Shown: positions 11,880 through 24,716, numbered from the stretch's first letter. The stretch: 64,000 nt of DNA from Spirodela intermedia (GCA_902729315.2 LR746266.1:5524259-5588258); one strand, 5' to 3'. A program made the numbers and translations. Notes: generated from the letters alone by a model not told the origin.

Positions 11880-12377
11880 TCAGTAAGGCCGCTTGCCCCA
11901 GACATTGCCTGGAGGGTCGTAGTTGCAGGTGACGAAGAAGGAGCTGTTTCTGCACGGGACTCGGGCGCAGCCAACGCGCACAGAGTTTCGCCACACCATC
12001 TGCGTGTAGTGGAGGCAGTCCACGCCGCCGGTGCAGTCGTTGGCGGCGTAGTCGTAGTACGGCTTCTCGTTGTACCACCACCTCACAGCGTCGGTCCCCG
12101 ACGAGGCCCCGTTCCCGTATCCTTCGTAGATGTTTTCGCCGTGGGGTCCCCCCGAGTGGATCAGCTCGCAATCGACGGACCGCACGAGGGCGTAGCCGAA
12201 GGCGTAGGCGGCCAGGGCCTCGTCCCACTGCAACAGCTGCACGCCCACCTCCGCCCGTGCGGCATTGTGGGCGTCGAGGTAGTCTATCGGGTAGTTTTGG
12301 GCACAGCAAAGCAGCACCATGGATAGCCCGACGAGAATCGTCGGAGCCCAAGCTGCACTGTTTCTCCCGTAACCCAT
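11880..12377 (-). CDS. PR1: Pathogenesis-related protein 1 (CAP superfamily), secreted
   Basis: Single-exon gene encoding 165 residues. Residues 1-27 form a signal peptide (hydrophobic APTILVGLSMVLLCCAQ), so the protein should enter the secretory pathway and act in the apoplast. The CAP domain shows H37 (AHN), H74 (LIHS), E81 (HGEN), H123 (HYTQMVW) and six cysteines at 70, 115, 121, 137, 142 and 151. The C-terminus CNYD-PPGNVWGKRPY matches the CAPE1 signature, where an 11-residue immune peptide is released after CNYx. PR-1 proteins are known defence markers that bind sterols. The frame is open for 66 codons upstream, but the ATG at 12377 directly precedes the signal peptide, so I chose it. 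The sequence is clearly divergent from the other PR-1 copies here (YEGYGNGASSGTDAVRWWYNEKP), suggesting an older branch. Regulation by salicylic acid is typical of some PR-1 genes but is not shown here. Confidence 0.95.
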   Translation of the reverse strand: MGYGRNSAAWAPTILVGLSMVLLCCAQNYPIDYLDAHNAARAEVGVQLLQWDEALAAYAFGYALVRSVDCELIHSGGPHGENIYEGYGNGASSGTDAVRWWYNEKPYYDYAANDCTGGVDCLHYTQMVWRNSVRVGCARVPCRNSSFFVTCNYDPPGNVWGKRPY

Positions 12378-12761
12378 CTCTCTCTCTCTCCCCCTCCGCT
12401 TATTCCCTGGGAGATCTTCCTTCAAATTTAGGGGGGATTTCGGTGGCCGTTTTATGGACGAGGAGGTCAAAGGAAAGTCTTCACAACGAAATCGCCGTCC
12501 TATAGTGGATATTCTACCCCCCTTCATGTTGGACGCTGCTCCAGTGATTTCTATTCGGAGCTGCCATGTTTCCATCCCGTCTACTAACGAGCGGCGAGGA
12601 GGTCGTCTCAGATAGTAGTAGACTACGGGCGACCAGCTGCTTATGCTGCACTGTTCTACACGTTGCCCTCCCGTTAAACGGGGTTAGATGGCATCCGTTT
12701 CTTCAACTTAATTAGTATTAAAAGCTAAAGCCTGTATGGCGTGATCTCACTGTGGCGTCAA
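12378..12761 (-). promoter_or_regulatory. Leader and possible promoter of the 12-kb PR-1 gene
   Basis: A GA-rich tract (12378-12390) abuts the start codon. On the minus strand a W-box core TTGACC lies at 12465-12470 and TTGACG (W-box core plus as-1 half-site) at 12756-12761. W-boxes are WRKY sites common in PR promoters, but motifs this short also occur by chance. No strong TATA box was found. Confidence 0.35.
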
Positions 12762-14684
12762 TGGGCCGGTCTCGCCTAACTTTGATCTCAACACAGTCTT
12801 GAAAAAAGGCACGTCTAGATCTGCTCAAAGAATATATTGTCACCAGTCACATTAATGACCGGACACAGATTCTTATTACGAGAGCCGAAGGATGTCTCAA
12901 GTGTCCATGAATTTGGCTCGTCATTGGACTCAATAGGCGAGAATTGGTTGTCACATTTTGTCAGAAATGCAACACCTACGTTTATTGCTCCATTAGTGAA
13001 GGGCCCCCTATCCTTGTGCGATGCGTACTTTATTGCACAGCTAACTCGCGGCCCATCTTGCGGCAACACCTCATTACTTGTTTAGGGTTGATATTAAGAA
13101 ACTGGGACGTTGCGTCTCAAAAATAACCCTCGCACTAATTGCCCATGAATGAATGGGTCCATGTCCTGTGGGGACCTAACCTCTCATCTGTGAATGGACT
13201 GGAATCCGAGGCTGGATCAAGCTATATTGCGTCCAATCTCTGTAATCTTTCTGCTGGCTTATGTCCGGAGGTGAGTCTTGGGTGGTTAGATCTTACCTCT
13301 CCTCTTTTAATACTGTACCGATCCGTGTGAAAGAACTACGTGTACCATCTCTCTGTCCACCAGTATCCTTCATTGACGTTTCTCTTTGAATTGTTGCAAG
13401 AGATTATGGTTTTCAGTCACCCGCTCATTAACATAAACTGTGATCACGCAGATTAATCTGTCTGGATGTAGGGGGTTATGAAACTAAAAAAACCTATTAT
13501 GTGCCATAAATATTAAAAAAATAATAATTTAACATTAATTTTTCCTGCCTAAATCTATACTTGGGTAGATTTAGCACCTTAAATCTCTACCCATCCAACA
13601 TGGCACATTTTTTTTGTCTAATTAACTTCAGCTATATTAAAGTCACATATGAACATTTTTATAATCAGCATATTTTTATAATGTGATTGAAGATTATTTA
13701 TGAGCATGAGTATCAAGTGTATTTATCGGCATATTTTTATCTTGTGATGTTGAGTATTTTTTTCATTGATGATTATTAAGTGGTCTACTATCTATCAAAA
13801 AACGTTAAGGATATTTGATCTATTTTAAGTTATTGTGGAACAAGTTAAAGTAAATTTCGAATCAATTATTTGATTAGAGAAATTTTTACATAAAGGATAA
13901 GCAAGCATGTCATATTTTAAAAATTACCACACAATACCTATTTAGTATCTCCCTTTATAGTTCATTACATTTATGGAATATTTCTTGGGCTTGGTGGTTC
14001 AATCTGATCAATACTAGAGGCTAGTTGTAACATTTAGATTGTATAGAGAACATTCAAAGTACAAACAAGGTTAGATAACATTTTCATAGAATGACTATTG
14101 GAAATGGTGACACAACTAGGTTTGATAACCAATATATGTGATATTATCATGGGCATGAGTTGGACAAAATGGGGATATAATCTACCCCACATATGTATTG
14201 ATATTTTCCTTCTTTTAAAAATTTAATTTCTTTCATAGTGATAGTTTTTAAAAATTATTTCAATCTGCTTTTGACTTAGAAATTAGTATTTTCTAACACC
14301 ATTGAACTTTAAAATTGATAATATAAGTGGGAGGTTAAAATATTAAATCAAGGTACCATTCTTTGTCACATTTGAACTTTTCCTCTATTTTTGTGTCGTT
14401 AGTAGGCCAATTATTTCCGGCATTTCTAATGGGTTCTTTATTCATTTATGTAAAGAATGGTTTGATTTCGGACCAAAGATTGCTCTAACAATAGTGGTGT
14501 TTGGATTCTTTTATGCAAAGATTCAATATAATGAGAGTAGATATCTGACATAATGATAATTACTAAAGAATGGAAAATTATATCATGAATCCACAATGCA
14601 GCAGTTTCCCAAATCTTTGATTTATGAGAATCCCTAAAAAAATTGATAAGGATTTTAAATAATACCCTTGAATCTACAAGGGTT
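12762..14684. other. Gene-free stretch
   Basis: Overlapping ORFs of 60-84 codons occur on both strands at 12815-13330, none with a recognisable domain. The rest is AT-rich. The 14.44-14.68 kb part is probably the interior of a minus-strand retroelement relic, because a primer site follows. Confidence 0.35.
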
Positions 14685-14696
14685 GCTCTGATACCA
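14685..14696 (-). promoter_or_regulatory. Isolated retroelement primer-binding site (tRNA-iMet)
   Basis: On the minus strand this reads TGGTATCAGAGC, a perfect 12-base plant LTR-retrotransposon primer site, preceded by ...TGTCAAC. An LTR would be expected at higher coordinates (14698 on) and a gag-pol at lower coordinates, but neither is readable. It marks an old minus-strand element relic. Confidence 0.6.
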
Positions 14697-15837
14697 GTTG
14701 ACATAGTAGGAGTAAGAAAAAGAATTAACCCATGAATCCACAAGTTACAAATGCAGAAGTTACTGAAGATCAGAATTAAGGCATGAATTTACAAGTCACA
14801 AATTTGAAGAACAAAAATTAGGACTTCAATTCACAAAGCACGATTTTTTTTAATGTTTTAATCGACAAGGATTCATTTTTGAGGATCCTTGAATCCAAAA
14901 AGATTAGAAAACAGTCTTGTTTACTTAAGGGTTGCTTGAATCTATAAACATACAAAAACTTCACATAGAGAGAAATTTATGTTATTGATCATCTGGTGAC
15001 ATTACAGGATCTAGAATTTTATATAGGCCGACATCTATTTAACTATTCTTAAAAATCCGATTAGCTGAAAAAGAAAATAAAAACGAAGTAAAACTAAAGC
15101 AGTTGCTACCCTACAATCTTGACTTGTTATCGACTCGATTTTGGGAGAAACTATATAAATATTGCACTCAAGGTGATTTTGAGCGTTCAAAAGTTTGTAG
15201 TCCACATTTTTACATTTATTGACCGGCTGGATTAAATTGTCCTTCGCTTTCTCGTTTATTGAAGTGATTTCCTACACCCATACCCTTTGCAGAAGTCAGA
15301 TTGTCAGATGTGTTATCCACCATGTAAGTGTGTACTGCAATAACCAGATATGAATACAGACGGAAGAAAATAGAGAAAAGTAATAGAAGATAATCACATG
15401 AAGGCTACGAACAATCCTCATACAGCCGCATACATTTCAGGATAGACTTGCACCATAAAGAAAACTATTAGACGTAGAGAAGGGAGCCACCTAGGATCTG
15501 AATGGATCTCTTTTCTGAGATTATGAATGCCTGCTAGTGCCTAAAATTTTCCCATCAATGATGGTCCGCAAAATATCCACTGGACTCCCAAATGGATCCA
15601 CACTCTAACCCACGTTCTCAACAAAAGAAGATAAGAATAGAGAAGAAGCCTCTCTATCAACCCCGGCGTCCTATTCCCCTTTTTTCCCACGTCTTTCTTC
15701 CTTGTTTTCCTGACAAAAATCAGTTGAGAAAAATAGGAAAGTCAGGTGGAAAAAAGAGAAGTGAGTGGTTAGAACAGAGGCGAGCGGAGAGAGAGAGTCG
15801 GATCTACGGTTATCTCTCCCACCCCTCCCCCTCCCCC

Positions 15838-15883
<46 letters not shown>

Positions 15884-18507
15884 CTCTCTCTCACATAGGA
15901 GAGACCAACATCACGAGGGCTGTCTCTCATATAAAGAGTCAAAAAAGGCATAATTTATCATCGGCCAACCGTGGCTACTGTTATGTAATGTTACTGTGGT
16001 TTGAAAAGTTGGGGCACTGTCAACACCCACAAGTTTTAGAGCTCCCCCACGTCTATAGAGCTACTGAAAACTATTTTGAGCACGTAAAATTGAAGTCTAT
16101 AAATTGTTTTATATTCAGCCTTTGCATTTAAAATGTATAACATAAGACGTCAAAGTTTCTCGTCTTACATGGTCCTATTCCTGATGCAACACAATACCAC
16201 TTACCACTTACCACGTGTTTCAACGTGTTTCAACCTGCTAGCAGGAAGTATTTATGGTATTTCAATAGAGTTTCCCGTTTCTGGATGCCTGTGTTTTTTC
16301 TACATATCCTTACAAGTCCAAAGAGTAAAGTTCGCATGGATTCTGACCGGCGGCAATAATTAAACAGCCCTAGATTTAAGAAGGCTTCAGCAAAGAAAAA
16401 TACTTTCTTTCAAACATTTGTGATGAGCTATTCATCGTGATGCCCCATTACAACAAGAACAGCGAACAAGTATATCAATCCTCATTAGTTACGTCATTAA
16501 GAAAACTATAATCATGCGGTCATCTTCGAGGATCTATTCAACGCTCCGTTGTCTTCTCCCAAAACGACGGCTAGGAGAGCGTGGTCGGTGATGCTACGCA
16601 GTGAACCTTCCATGTATAAATAACGCATTGAGGGTTGCCAACGGAGATGAGGAACAATGAAAATGCTATTCCGGAGGCTGGCTCCTGTCACGGCTTCTGA
16701 AGTAGCCCCTAATAGAATGCAGCCTTACGCTATCTGAAACAGACAATTCTTATATGCCAATACGTTATACAATCAACTTACTCGCAGATTTACAGAAACA
16801 AGAATAATTTACTTGCAGATTTACTACGGCGGACGTGAAGTTCAAAATACTCTTGAAATTTTACTTCCTCTCCTCGATAATAACCGATTTAGGGAGTCGC
16901 CATCTGTTGCCAAAGTCGCGCCGTGACCCCTCACTACCTGCATGACGTCTCCTATGAGCCGCCAAACAACGACTTTCTCCATCTCTGTGGATAAGGGGAA
17001 TAGGAAAGCATACGGCGATTGGACGTTCTTTTCCAGTGCATGCCATCAATCACGACTCAAGCAGATTAGGCTTGTTGTAAGAGAGAATCATATGATCAAA
17101 GTCACTTAAAGTGAAATGAACGCCAGAACGAACTCTAACTTTCGGCTGTAGTTTCCTGCTCCCGAACAGTTAAGGTATATTCATAGGTTGTGAAATGTTG
17201 GATTTTACACTGTTGTTCATACTAGTGATGTCCTGGGAAGATGGCTCAGTGCGTAAGAACCTTCATATGCGCCTTTCCGCCAATACTGTTAAGCTTTCCA
17301 AGGAAAACTCAAATAAGGTTGAGCCCAAGTTAGTACTCTTCTCAACTCATGTTAAGGAGGTATTAATAAACCTCACGGGACTTTTTCCATAAATAAAATC
17401 GATATCATACAGCCAAGAGTTCTCACACAACGTATTCCCTAAATATTAGGTCAGATCAAAAATTAGAATACAAAAAACAATACACTGATCTTCTAACACC
17501 GTTACAACAAAGAACTATGGCATCGAAGACACTATAAAAAAGAGTTATTAACTTATTAGAAACCACATCACAATAAAATTTATTAATATTATTTTATTCG
17601 GAAACAAGGTTATAAAAAGTTTTTTCCATTTAGTTCGTACTCAAGGAGTTTGCGTTCTGTAGACTAGTGTTTGTGCCCATTGTTAGTTGACCACATTGAC
17701 AAATTCGTAAATAATCCAACGAACCTTATGCATACAGGTTCTAATCTAAAATTATGATGAAAATCGTACTTTAATACGTAGTGCTTTCGCTTGTACCCGG
17801 TACAATGCAGATTATATGTCTATTCGAGAAAGTATGTACTTCCTGGGCGTAATGTTGATTGGATCGGTTCTCAGGAAAAATTTCTGCGGCTTGTTTAATC
17901 CTTTCTGTTTTAATATTGGATACATAGGAAGAACCAGAAAGAAAGGCACCATTGAGCAAACAGTCTTCCAAAACCTTATCTTGAATCTACAACCTGGGTT
18001 TTATTCAGTCTCAGAAAAGAGAGGACAGAATGGATTTTACAGGAAACAGAGGAAATCGCGGCATCTCCTCTTGTCCTACAGTATTCCGACCAGGTTATGA
18101 TGAAAGTTATTGAACCGACGATGTCAGAATTCGTATCGAACATTCTCTTACTTGATGTACAAAGCCATAGATATGAATCGTAATAAGCTCTTCGCACGTA
18201 AACAAAACGGAGATCTGAATAATTTGGCCATCAGGATAACACAAATGCACGACACCACTTCACGGAAAGTAGATTTCTTAAATTTACATTAGAAGTCGGA
18301 ACACTTTTGATATTTAATATAAATCACAATTTATAATGAGATTTGCAGGCGATCGATGCTGCAAATTCAGCGTCAGCAGGTTACGAATGCAAATCAAGCA
18401 GAAGGTGATCAATGTTGGCCACACTTAACGTGAATCGGTAATTACACTTTAGTCGTCTAATTGGCACTGGACATATGAATACCGAACAAGGATTTCATTC
18501 CGCCTTG
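14697..18507. other. Gene-free stretch with a (CT)n tract
   Basis: The longest ORF (15592-16131, plus) crosses the CT microsatellite and is low-complexity. Phrases resembling 'catgaatccacaag' recur around 14585-14800. No protein domain, RNA gene or named repeat was recognised. Confidence 0.35.
15842..15879. repeat. (CT)n microsatellite
   Basis: About 19 CT units within a longer pyrimidine tract running to about 15892. Confidence 0.95.
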
Positions 18508-18767
18508 CTTGTACTCGCGCAAACAGAGTGAAATCCGCAAAAATTGAAGTTATGATTGCGTCTTCTTTCGGTTAGCCAGATGATAGCTTCAAAGCATGTC
18601 AGCTTGATTTATGAGAGAAATGGATTTACCGTTCATTTCAAAGTATGTCAGCTTGATTAAAGGCGCAAATTATTTTCATCTCCACAGAGTATTACGCCTT
18701 CACTCTGTACTTCACAGAATCTTGAAGTGAAATGATACAACAAACATAGCAAGCGGACGACAGACCG

Positions 18768-19262
18768 CTAGTATGGCCTCTGGCCGCGGACGTTCCCGGG
18801 GGGGCTATAGTTGCATGTAATGAAAATGGCGCCGTTGTTGCATCGGACGCGAGCGCAGCCCAGCATCAGGGAATTACGCCAGACTACCTGCGTGTAGTGC
18901 CCACATACCTTCCCCGCTGCGCACGTATTACTATTATAGTTGTAGTAAATTTTCTCGTCGACCCACAGTTGGACAGCCTCAAGAGCTGTCCAAGCTTTTC
19001 CACTCCCCCAGAAGAGGTTCTCACCATACGGTCCGCCGGAATGCACAAGCCTACAGTCGCTGATCCTCTGGTTGGCGTAGTTCTGTGCGTAGGCCGCAAG
19101 GATATTACTCCACACCAATGGACCGACTCCGACTGCAGCGCGGGCTCTATTGTGCCCATCGAGATAGGCTTGGGGAGAGTTCTGCGCATGGACGAACCCC
19201 GTCGTCACCAGCACCAAGACAAAAGCGCATGCTATCCTTGAATAGTGGTGGTATGCTGCCAT
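18768..19262 (-). CDS. PR1: Pathogenesis-related protein 1 (CAP superfamily), secreted
   Basis: Intronless, 164 residues. Signal peptide at 1-26 ([16 protein letters not shown]), mature start [15 protein letters not shown] residues are H37, H74 (LVHS), E81 (YGEN) and H122 (HYTQVVW), with cysteines at 70, 114, 120, 136, 141 and 150. The C-terminus [15 protein letters not shown] fits the CAPE1 signature. The ORF is open for 57 codons upstream, but a TATAAATA box on this strand at 19355-19362 sits about 93 bp before the ATG at 19262, which fixes the start. It is close in sequence to the plus-strand gene at 30191 (shared [28 protein letters not shown]), which points to a local duplication followed by divergence. 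The two genes are transcribed away from each other. A decayed equivalent lies near 39 kb. Expected role: apoplastic defence protein and CAPE precursor (family knowledge). Confidence 0.96.
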   Translation of the reverse strand: MAAYHHYSRIACAFVLVLVTTGFVHAQNSPQAYLDGHNRARAAVGVGPLVWSNILAAYAQNYANQRISDCRLVHSGGPYGENLFWGSGKAWTALEAVQLWVDEKIYYNYNSNTCAAGKVCGHYTQVVWRNSLMLGCARVRCNNGAIFITCNYSPPGNVRGQRPY

Positions 19263-19354
19263 TTCCTCTCTAACCCGAACAAATCCTTCTCTTCTTCTCT
19301 CAGAAGAGATATCTCCTCTAATTGATGGTAGGAAATCGCTATCCGCTCCTTGCG

Positions 19355-19362
19355 TATTTATA
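19355..19362 (-). promoter_or_regulatory. TATA box of the 18.8-kb PR-1 gene
   Basis: Perfect TATAAATA on the minus strand, ending 93 bp upstream of the ATG. This suggests a leader of roughly 60 bases. Confidence 0.75.
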
Positions 19363-19820
19363 GCCAAACAAACAACAACCGTTTGCATGTAAAATGCCTT
19401 CTTTCGGAAAAGTTTTCGCCGTTGAATGTTCAACCTTCATCTTCCTGCCTTGTCACCTCAGTAGGTTTAGGAATAGAGAAAATCAATTCATACAAATCCG
19501 ACGGATTTTTGTTGATACATACGAAATTAAAATACATGTAAGGAAACCCACATAATTGGCGGGAAGTTTTTAACTTTGTTAAACGAGCTCAGCATCGGCA
19601 GAAACAGATGATGTTCCTGCCATTGTTGTCCGGGGCTTTGTTTCCCAAAATTTCGATGTGACAAAGACATCAAGGGAACAATAATAAGTTTAACTAAGAT
19701 ATTTTAGATTAGATGGATGAGTACGAAATGATGATAAGGAAAGAACATACAAGTCTTTGCCCATCACCTTCACGGATGTGAACGCAGCGAGAAACACGCC
19801 GGCACTCACCGCACATTTTA

Positions 19821-22284
19821 GAAAGTGGCGAGTTTTGTAAATTCATCTTCAGTCGGAATTACTTGAATTACGATCTTCTCCCCACCTTATTCCGGAATCA
19901 CTTCATGTGGTCAACTATTGTTCGACCAAATGGACAAATCAATTATTATCTCAAACTAGGACTAAACCGATAAGTCACATTCACTGTGATGAATTTTCAT
20001 TTCTCCTCAGTGGACACGACTATAAAAAAATCCTTGGTCACATTAAAGTCATGAATAGATGTTTATCTTTCTCATAAATCTCTGTCTGGCCTCGAAAGCA
20101 TTAATGCCATGAAGTTCAAATGTTTGCTCAAAATCGGGGTCTGTTTTTCTACCTTTTCCCGGGAGTTGATGACTCTTCATAACTATTACCTCCACGATTT
20201 ATACAGAAATGGAATGTGATGTTGAGATCTTTGGTGGAAAGTGGTGATATTATAGAGTCCTTTGTGGGTCTGATACGATATCCACGATCTCTTTGGATCT
20301 ATTACGGAACACACGAGTGCAGATATTCTGTGAACTCTGTCGGAGAATTAGCTACATAATCCTCCTAAACGTCAATCATAACCAATACGCATATTACTCA
20401 TGATCATTTCACAAGTCCGTACTTAACTAAAGTAATCAACTATTTCACATCTTAAGTTTGGTATTCTTGGTCCTTACATGATTTACAAAGGGATAAATTT
20501 TTAAAATTTCAGGTAATCTTGAAAAACTTTGAGTTTTTTGGAACTGCTTTGAGAGAACTGTCGTGAAGAGGACCTCATGTAAGTGCTCCTCCAAGGGCTT
20601 CCTTTGTTTATATTCCAGATATTTCAGAGGCCGCCTTTTGTTTATATTCCAGAGATTTCAGAGGCTTCCTTTTGTATATATTCCAGAGATTTCAGAGGGC
20701 TATTTAAGCATTCAAACATGAATCTTTTTACGGGTTTCAGCAGGAGTAGACACGAAGCTGATGCAACTGGGCATCGTTGAGTTCGCTGGAGTCGCAGCAG
20801 GAGTCACTGCTCCTTTTAGATGACCTACTGCCTCACGGAATTGCTCGTCTGACAGGAAATTACAGTACATTTGGAATAGTATGCAACTTGATCCACTCGT
20901 CGAGTGCAAGGACAGTGCGGATTTTTTGCACTTAATTTCTCATGCAAGTATACTGTACAGCAGACAGAATAACCTCATCACACTCGTTCACGCAGGTATA
21001 TGGACGAGTTTTAAAAGTTACCGTGCGAAGTTCTTGTCTCTCGGAAGTGTGAAAATATTGGAGAACATATAGAAGACAGCATAACGAATTCATCATGTTT
21101 ATGACGGTCACGTTTACACAGATGAATAACTTGATCTTCGTGATAGCATAAATCTTCAAGTTTTCTCTAATAATTCATTTAATCCCTTTTTTATGAGATT
21201 AGGCGACTTTTTTGTGATATTAGACCCCTGCGTGAAGAACGGGGACAACTGATGCTGACAGTAGAGAAGCATCTTGGTGAGTGGTAATGGCATGATGGGA
21301 CAGATGCTGATGAAGTATCTAGAGAAGGGGGTTGTCCAGATGAGGAATAGTTGGATGCCCAAGACTAATTTAATTCTTAATTTTGAAGATAACTCACGAA
21401 AACCATGGAACCGAACTGCACGCCTCGTTGAATTAAGTATTTTTTTCTAATTAACTATTAGTCTTTTAATACATGTATTTTACTTATCCTTCGGCAAAAC
21501 CCATTCACGTCTGTAGATCCATCAAACCGTTAATTCATCATATGAATTAGAAAACGAAATGAGTTTTGTAGGATAAGTATCAGATCTATTGTCTCATGCT
21601 CGATGGAAAAAACCTAAATAATCTGTCCAACACCCAAACTATTGGACCGTAGTAAAAGTACCACATATGGCACAAGAGTTTAAGCTATGGCCATTTGTGT
21701 TGGAGACTAGGAGAATGATTAAATCCTGGTCTACAGAAAAACTTTCAGTTAGAGACAGATTAGTTACAAATCGGGGGAAATATCTGTGACAGTGTGGTGG
21801 GAAATGAAGAGCTAGTTTTTCTGTGGCCTTCAAATAGTTGATAGCCTGCTACAGAATAGTGTTAGCCTAGAAAACTTTTTCCCGAAAACTATCCCTGTGA
21901 GTCTTGATTACTCCTTTATAGGTAACGGACGACGCGAGGAAAGGGACCGGTTGAAATTCAACGGATTATTTTTATTCATCAGAAAAAAATTGGGAAATGA
22001 CAAATATATATATATTTTCATAGCCTACAGTTGTATGGACTCGTATCTTTGCGCCTGGGAGAGTGATCATCCCCCGACCAGAACTCTCATCATGACTACC
22101 TGAACCACGCACAGAGCAATGGCGACAAAAGCATCGGAATTTTAAACCACGTGCGTTTTAATTAACCGTGTGCCAAGAGCAAAAGCATTGGGATTTGCAA
22201 TCTTGTGGGTTCCAACGGACCATGTGAAGAACCTCTTATGGAGGCCTTTCTAAGGATGTGAGATGCTTGGCCTTGAGGAATGGG
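19821..22284. other. Gene-free stretch
   Basis: Short ORFs only. It contains a 34-bp tandem triplication at 20598-20698. The duplicate of its first part may continue at 39.6-40.2 kb but is too diverged for me to follow. Confidence 0.35.
20598..20698. repeat. Tandem repeat, three ~34-bp units
   Basis: Units at 20598-20630, 20631-20664 and 20665-20698 share the core TATATTCCAGAGATTTCAGA with few changes. The overlapping ORF is therefore repetitive (IPEISEA-like). Confidence 0.9.
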
Positions 22285-23020
22285 ACCCCACTTTCTTCAA
22301 TGACGTAGACTATTCAAAATCGATGAGGTAAAGGAAATAGAACTTCACGAAATTTAGATTGTATTAACGAGGATAAAAAAGATTCGATTACATAAAAGTC
22401 AAAGGAAATAAAATAAAAATGATTTCTCCCTCTTATTCTGACAGACTTGTGGAGAGAACAGTGCCTCACGCAGGAGCATCCTTGGTTGATCCTCTTCTTG
22501 CTGCACCAAGGGAGAAGACCCATGATTGTTGCCGGTGCTGTCACCACCAGAAGGGGGGAAAGGAACGAGCTGGCCAACATATGGTGTGCTGTAGTGGCGC
22601 CAAGGAAGAGAGGAGGAGCAGGCCATCCCCATGGTAAGAGAGGGACGCACCAAAGGAAGAAGGGAAGGAATGAGAGGCCTGTTCGTGAATGAGGGTCCCA
22701 GCAGGCGGCCGGTCTTCTTTTAGAATCGTATGCCCCATTGTAGGCATGCCCCTTTTTATGCCCCTCTCAATCTGCAAAAATAACAAGTTAGTTTTACAGT
22801 TTTACATTTTTATGTTCACTAATTTTTCAATTGTCTATGATGAAACTAAGAATATATGTATGCTCATAGTCATGCATCATAATTATCTATTAATCTTCTT
22901 TTCTCTAATAACTATTAATCATATATTTCTCCTCTCATTTATCTTGATGCTCTCATCTTAGTAAAAAATAGAAAAATGATATAATTCATAAACCATCATG
23001 TGAAAATACATAAGTAGAGT
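22285..23020. repeat. Dispersed ~0.75-kb repeat, copy 1
   Basis: Matches 58885-59640 in the same orientation from CCACTTTCTTCAA near the left end to TATAATTCATRAAC near the right end, including GATCCTCTTCTTG and CGTATGCCCCAT. Minus-strand ORFs in both copies share 'GASLSY.GDGLLL' but differ in frame elsewhere. The position relative to neighbouring duplicate blocks differs (before 23.8 kb here, after 58.3 kb there), so it moved independently of them. Confidence 0.7.
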
Positions 23021-23821
23021 ATTAAATGTGTACTTGATGAACTCTATTTAGAGGTTAAATATGTCATCATGATATAAGTTCATATAAATAATATTTATAA
23101 ACCCTCATTATTTGCTTTAGGATAAGTAAGGGTCAATCTTCAAGGAACGTGGGTAATGAGAGTAAGAATTTTACTTATTTTATTTCTTAGATATATATAG
23201 ATATACTTGAGATTGTGAAGGGCATAATTAAATCTAAAAAGAGTGAAGACAAGAGAAATAAAAAGTGTAGCAAAAGGGAGAGAATATATCTAATACAATA
23301 GAATGATAAAATAAATGATAAAATTAGTTCAAACTAAGAGTTAATCTATCCATGAAAAGGATTACAAGAATGTCCTAAATCTAGATCTTACACAGACCTC
23401 ATTGTGCGTCAGTTATAGGCCGAGTGGTTCTTGATCCACAACGATCTTGATACATTCCAAGTAGTCTTTTTTACATGACAATCTTGAGTATGAAAATGCT
23501 ATTGATCGAGATTTGATTTTTCTCTTTTTTCCTTCAGCTAATCACTACTAGAGAGAGAGTTAAAAAGCATCCTCCAAGAGGGGGAGGCAAGATATCTTAG
23601 ACCTCTAGAAAATTAGGGCCCTCTAATAAAAGATTATGATTAATAACCGACTCTCTTAGTGGATGGCCCGATTTCTTCTATAAATATGGTGTTCTAATCT
23701 TCTTTTTAATCTCATCTCAAGGTGCCCTAAGATGGGTAGCCTAGATCTCATCCCTTGATAGCCCTTTTAAGTCCAAATAGGCTAGGCAAAGGTGATGCCC
23801 TCTCTTGAGCCCATAAAACTG
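23021..23821. other. Gene-free stretch
   Basis: AT-rich, no gene seen. The composition around 23370-23820 (for example CTATAAATATGG at about 23680) could be an LTR fragment, but no partner is present. Confidence 0.3.
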
Positions 23822-24716
23822 ACATTCATGGATGTTGAATGAAACAAATGATGACAACAGGCCATTAGAAGATATAGAAAGCATAAGTTTGTGTGTTGAT
23901 TTTACTTCGTCACATTATTCTTATTGTGATTTTGACATTTCTGATGACAGTTTAATTTATTAAATCATTCAAATTTATTCAGTTTGATAGGTTATTCCTT
24001 TTTTATAAGAATTCAAGTTAAAATCATTTTCCAATTCTATTGGTGGTATTTTTTTTTAATTCTGAGTATTCTGGTCGAAATTACCTTTGTTAAGATCATA
24101 TGAATCTATTTATTTTGAGATACTAATCAAGATTGATATGAATTCAAGTCAAATCTATTTCCTATTTCACAAGATATGTATTTTCTCTCTCCTCCTGTTT
24201 TTTCCGATTTAACCTTTATTTTTTTTTATGTTTACATTTCTTGTGCCATTTTTGCTAGAATATTTTTCTGGTCTTGTGTCATTGATCAATGTTGAGTGTG
24301 GGCACATCAAATTTGGAAGATTTAGAGCTCATACATTTTATGGAATATTTAAAGCAAGGAGAATATTATTTATTTTATTTAATAAACTATAAATAACGAA
24401 AAAATGATATCAAGGTTGACCATCATTTCTATGGACGACCTTGATTCACTAAACTTTAATTTAATTCTTGCTTTGATTCGGTTTATAAATATTTGAAATT
24501 TGATCATTTTGTTTATAACGACTAAAGTGATATCAGTTTTGTATGTGTTTTCCACTATTTGTTGAATGGTGTATTTGCTAAAGGGTGTATTTATGACCTG
24601 TTGTGCACATCGCAAGAAGAGAAACTCCGAAAGACAAGGGACTCACCATTGAAAAGGAAGCAAGAGTATGTTCATTTTTTAGCGCTAGAATATAACTACA
24701 TCCGAGTGAGTGAGTG

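Larger units (their letters stand above)
18508..19820. repeat. Segmental duplicate, left block, copy 1
   Basis: Contains the 18.8-kb PR-1 gene. It matches 38729-39606 in the same orientation: 3' flank (CTTGAAGTG / CTTGGAGTG near 18721 and 38942), PR-1 3' end, and 5' flank (GATGGATGAGTACGAAA / GATGGATAAGTAAGAAA, CACTCACCGCAC / ATTCACCGCACC). Copy 2 is shorter and much more diverged than the right-hand block. Confidence 0.65.

Noticed and set aside
11658-12326. 222-codon plus-strand ORF
   Set aside because: Antisense shadow of the PR-1 gene at 11880-12377.
12257-12575. 66-codon N-terminal extension of the PR-1 frame to an ATG at 12575
   Set aside because: The extension is basic and would bury the signal peptide. 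The inner ATG at 12377 gives normal PR-1 length.
15592-16131. 179-codon plus-strand ORF
   Set aside because: It crosses a (CT)n tract and is low-complexity (serine/leucine runs). No domain or signal peptide.
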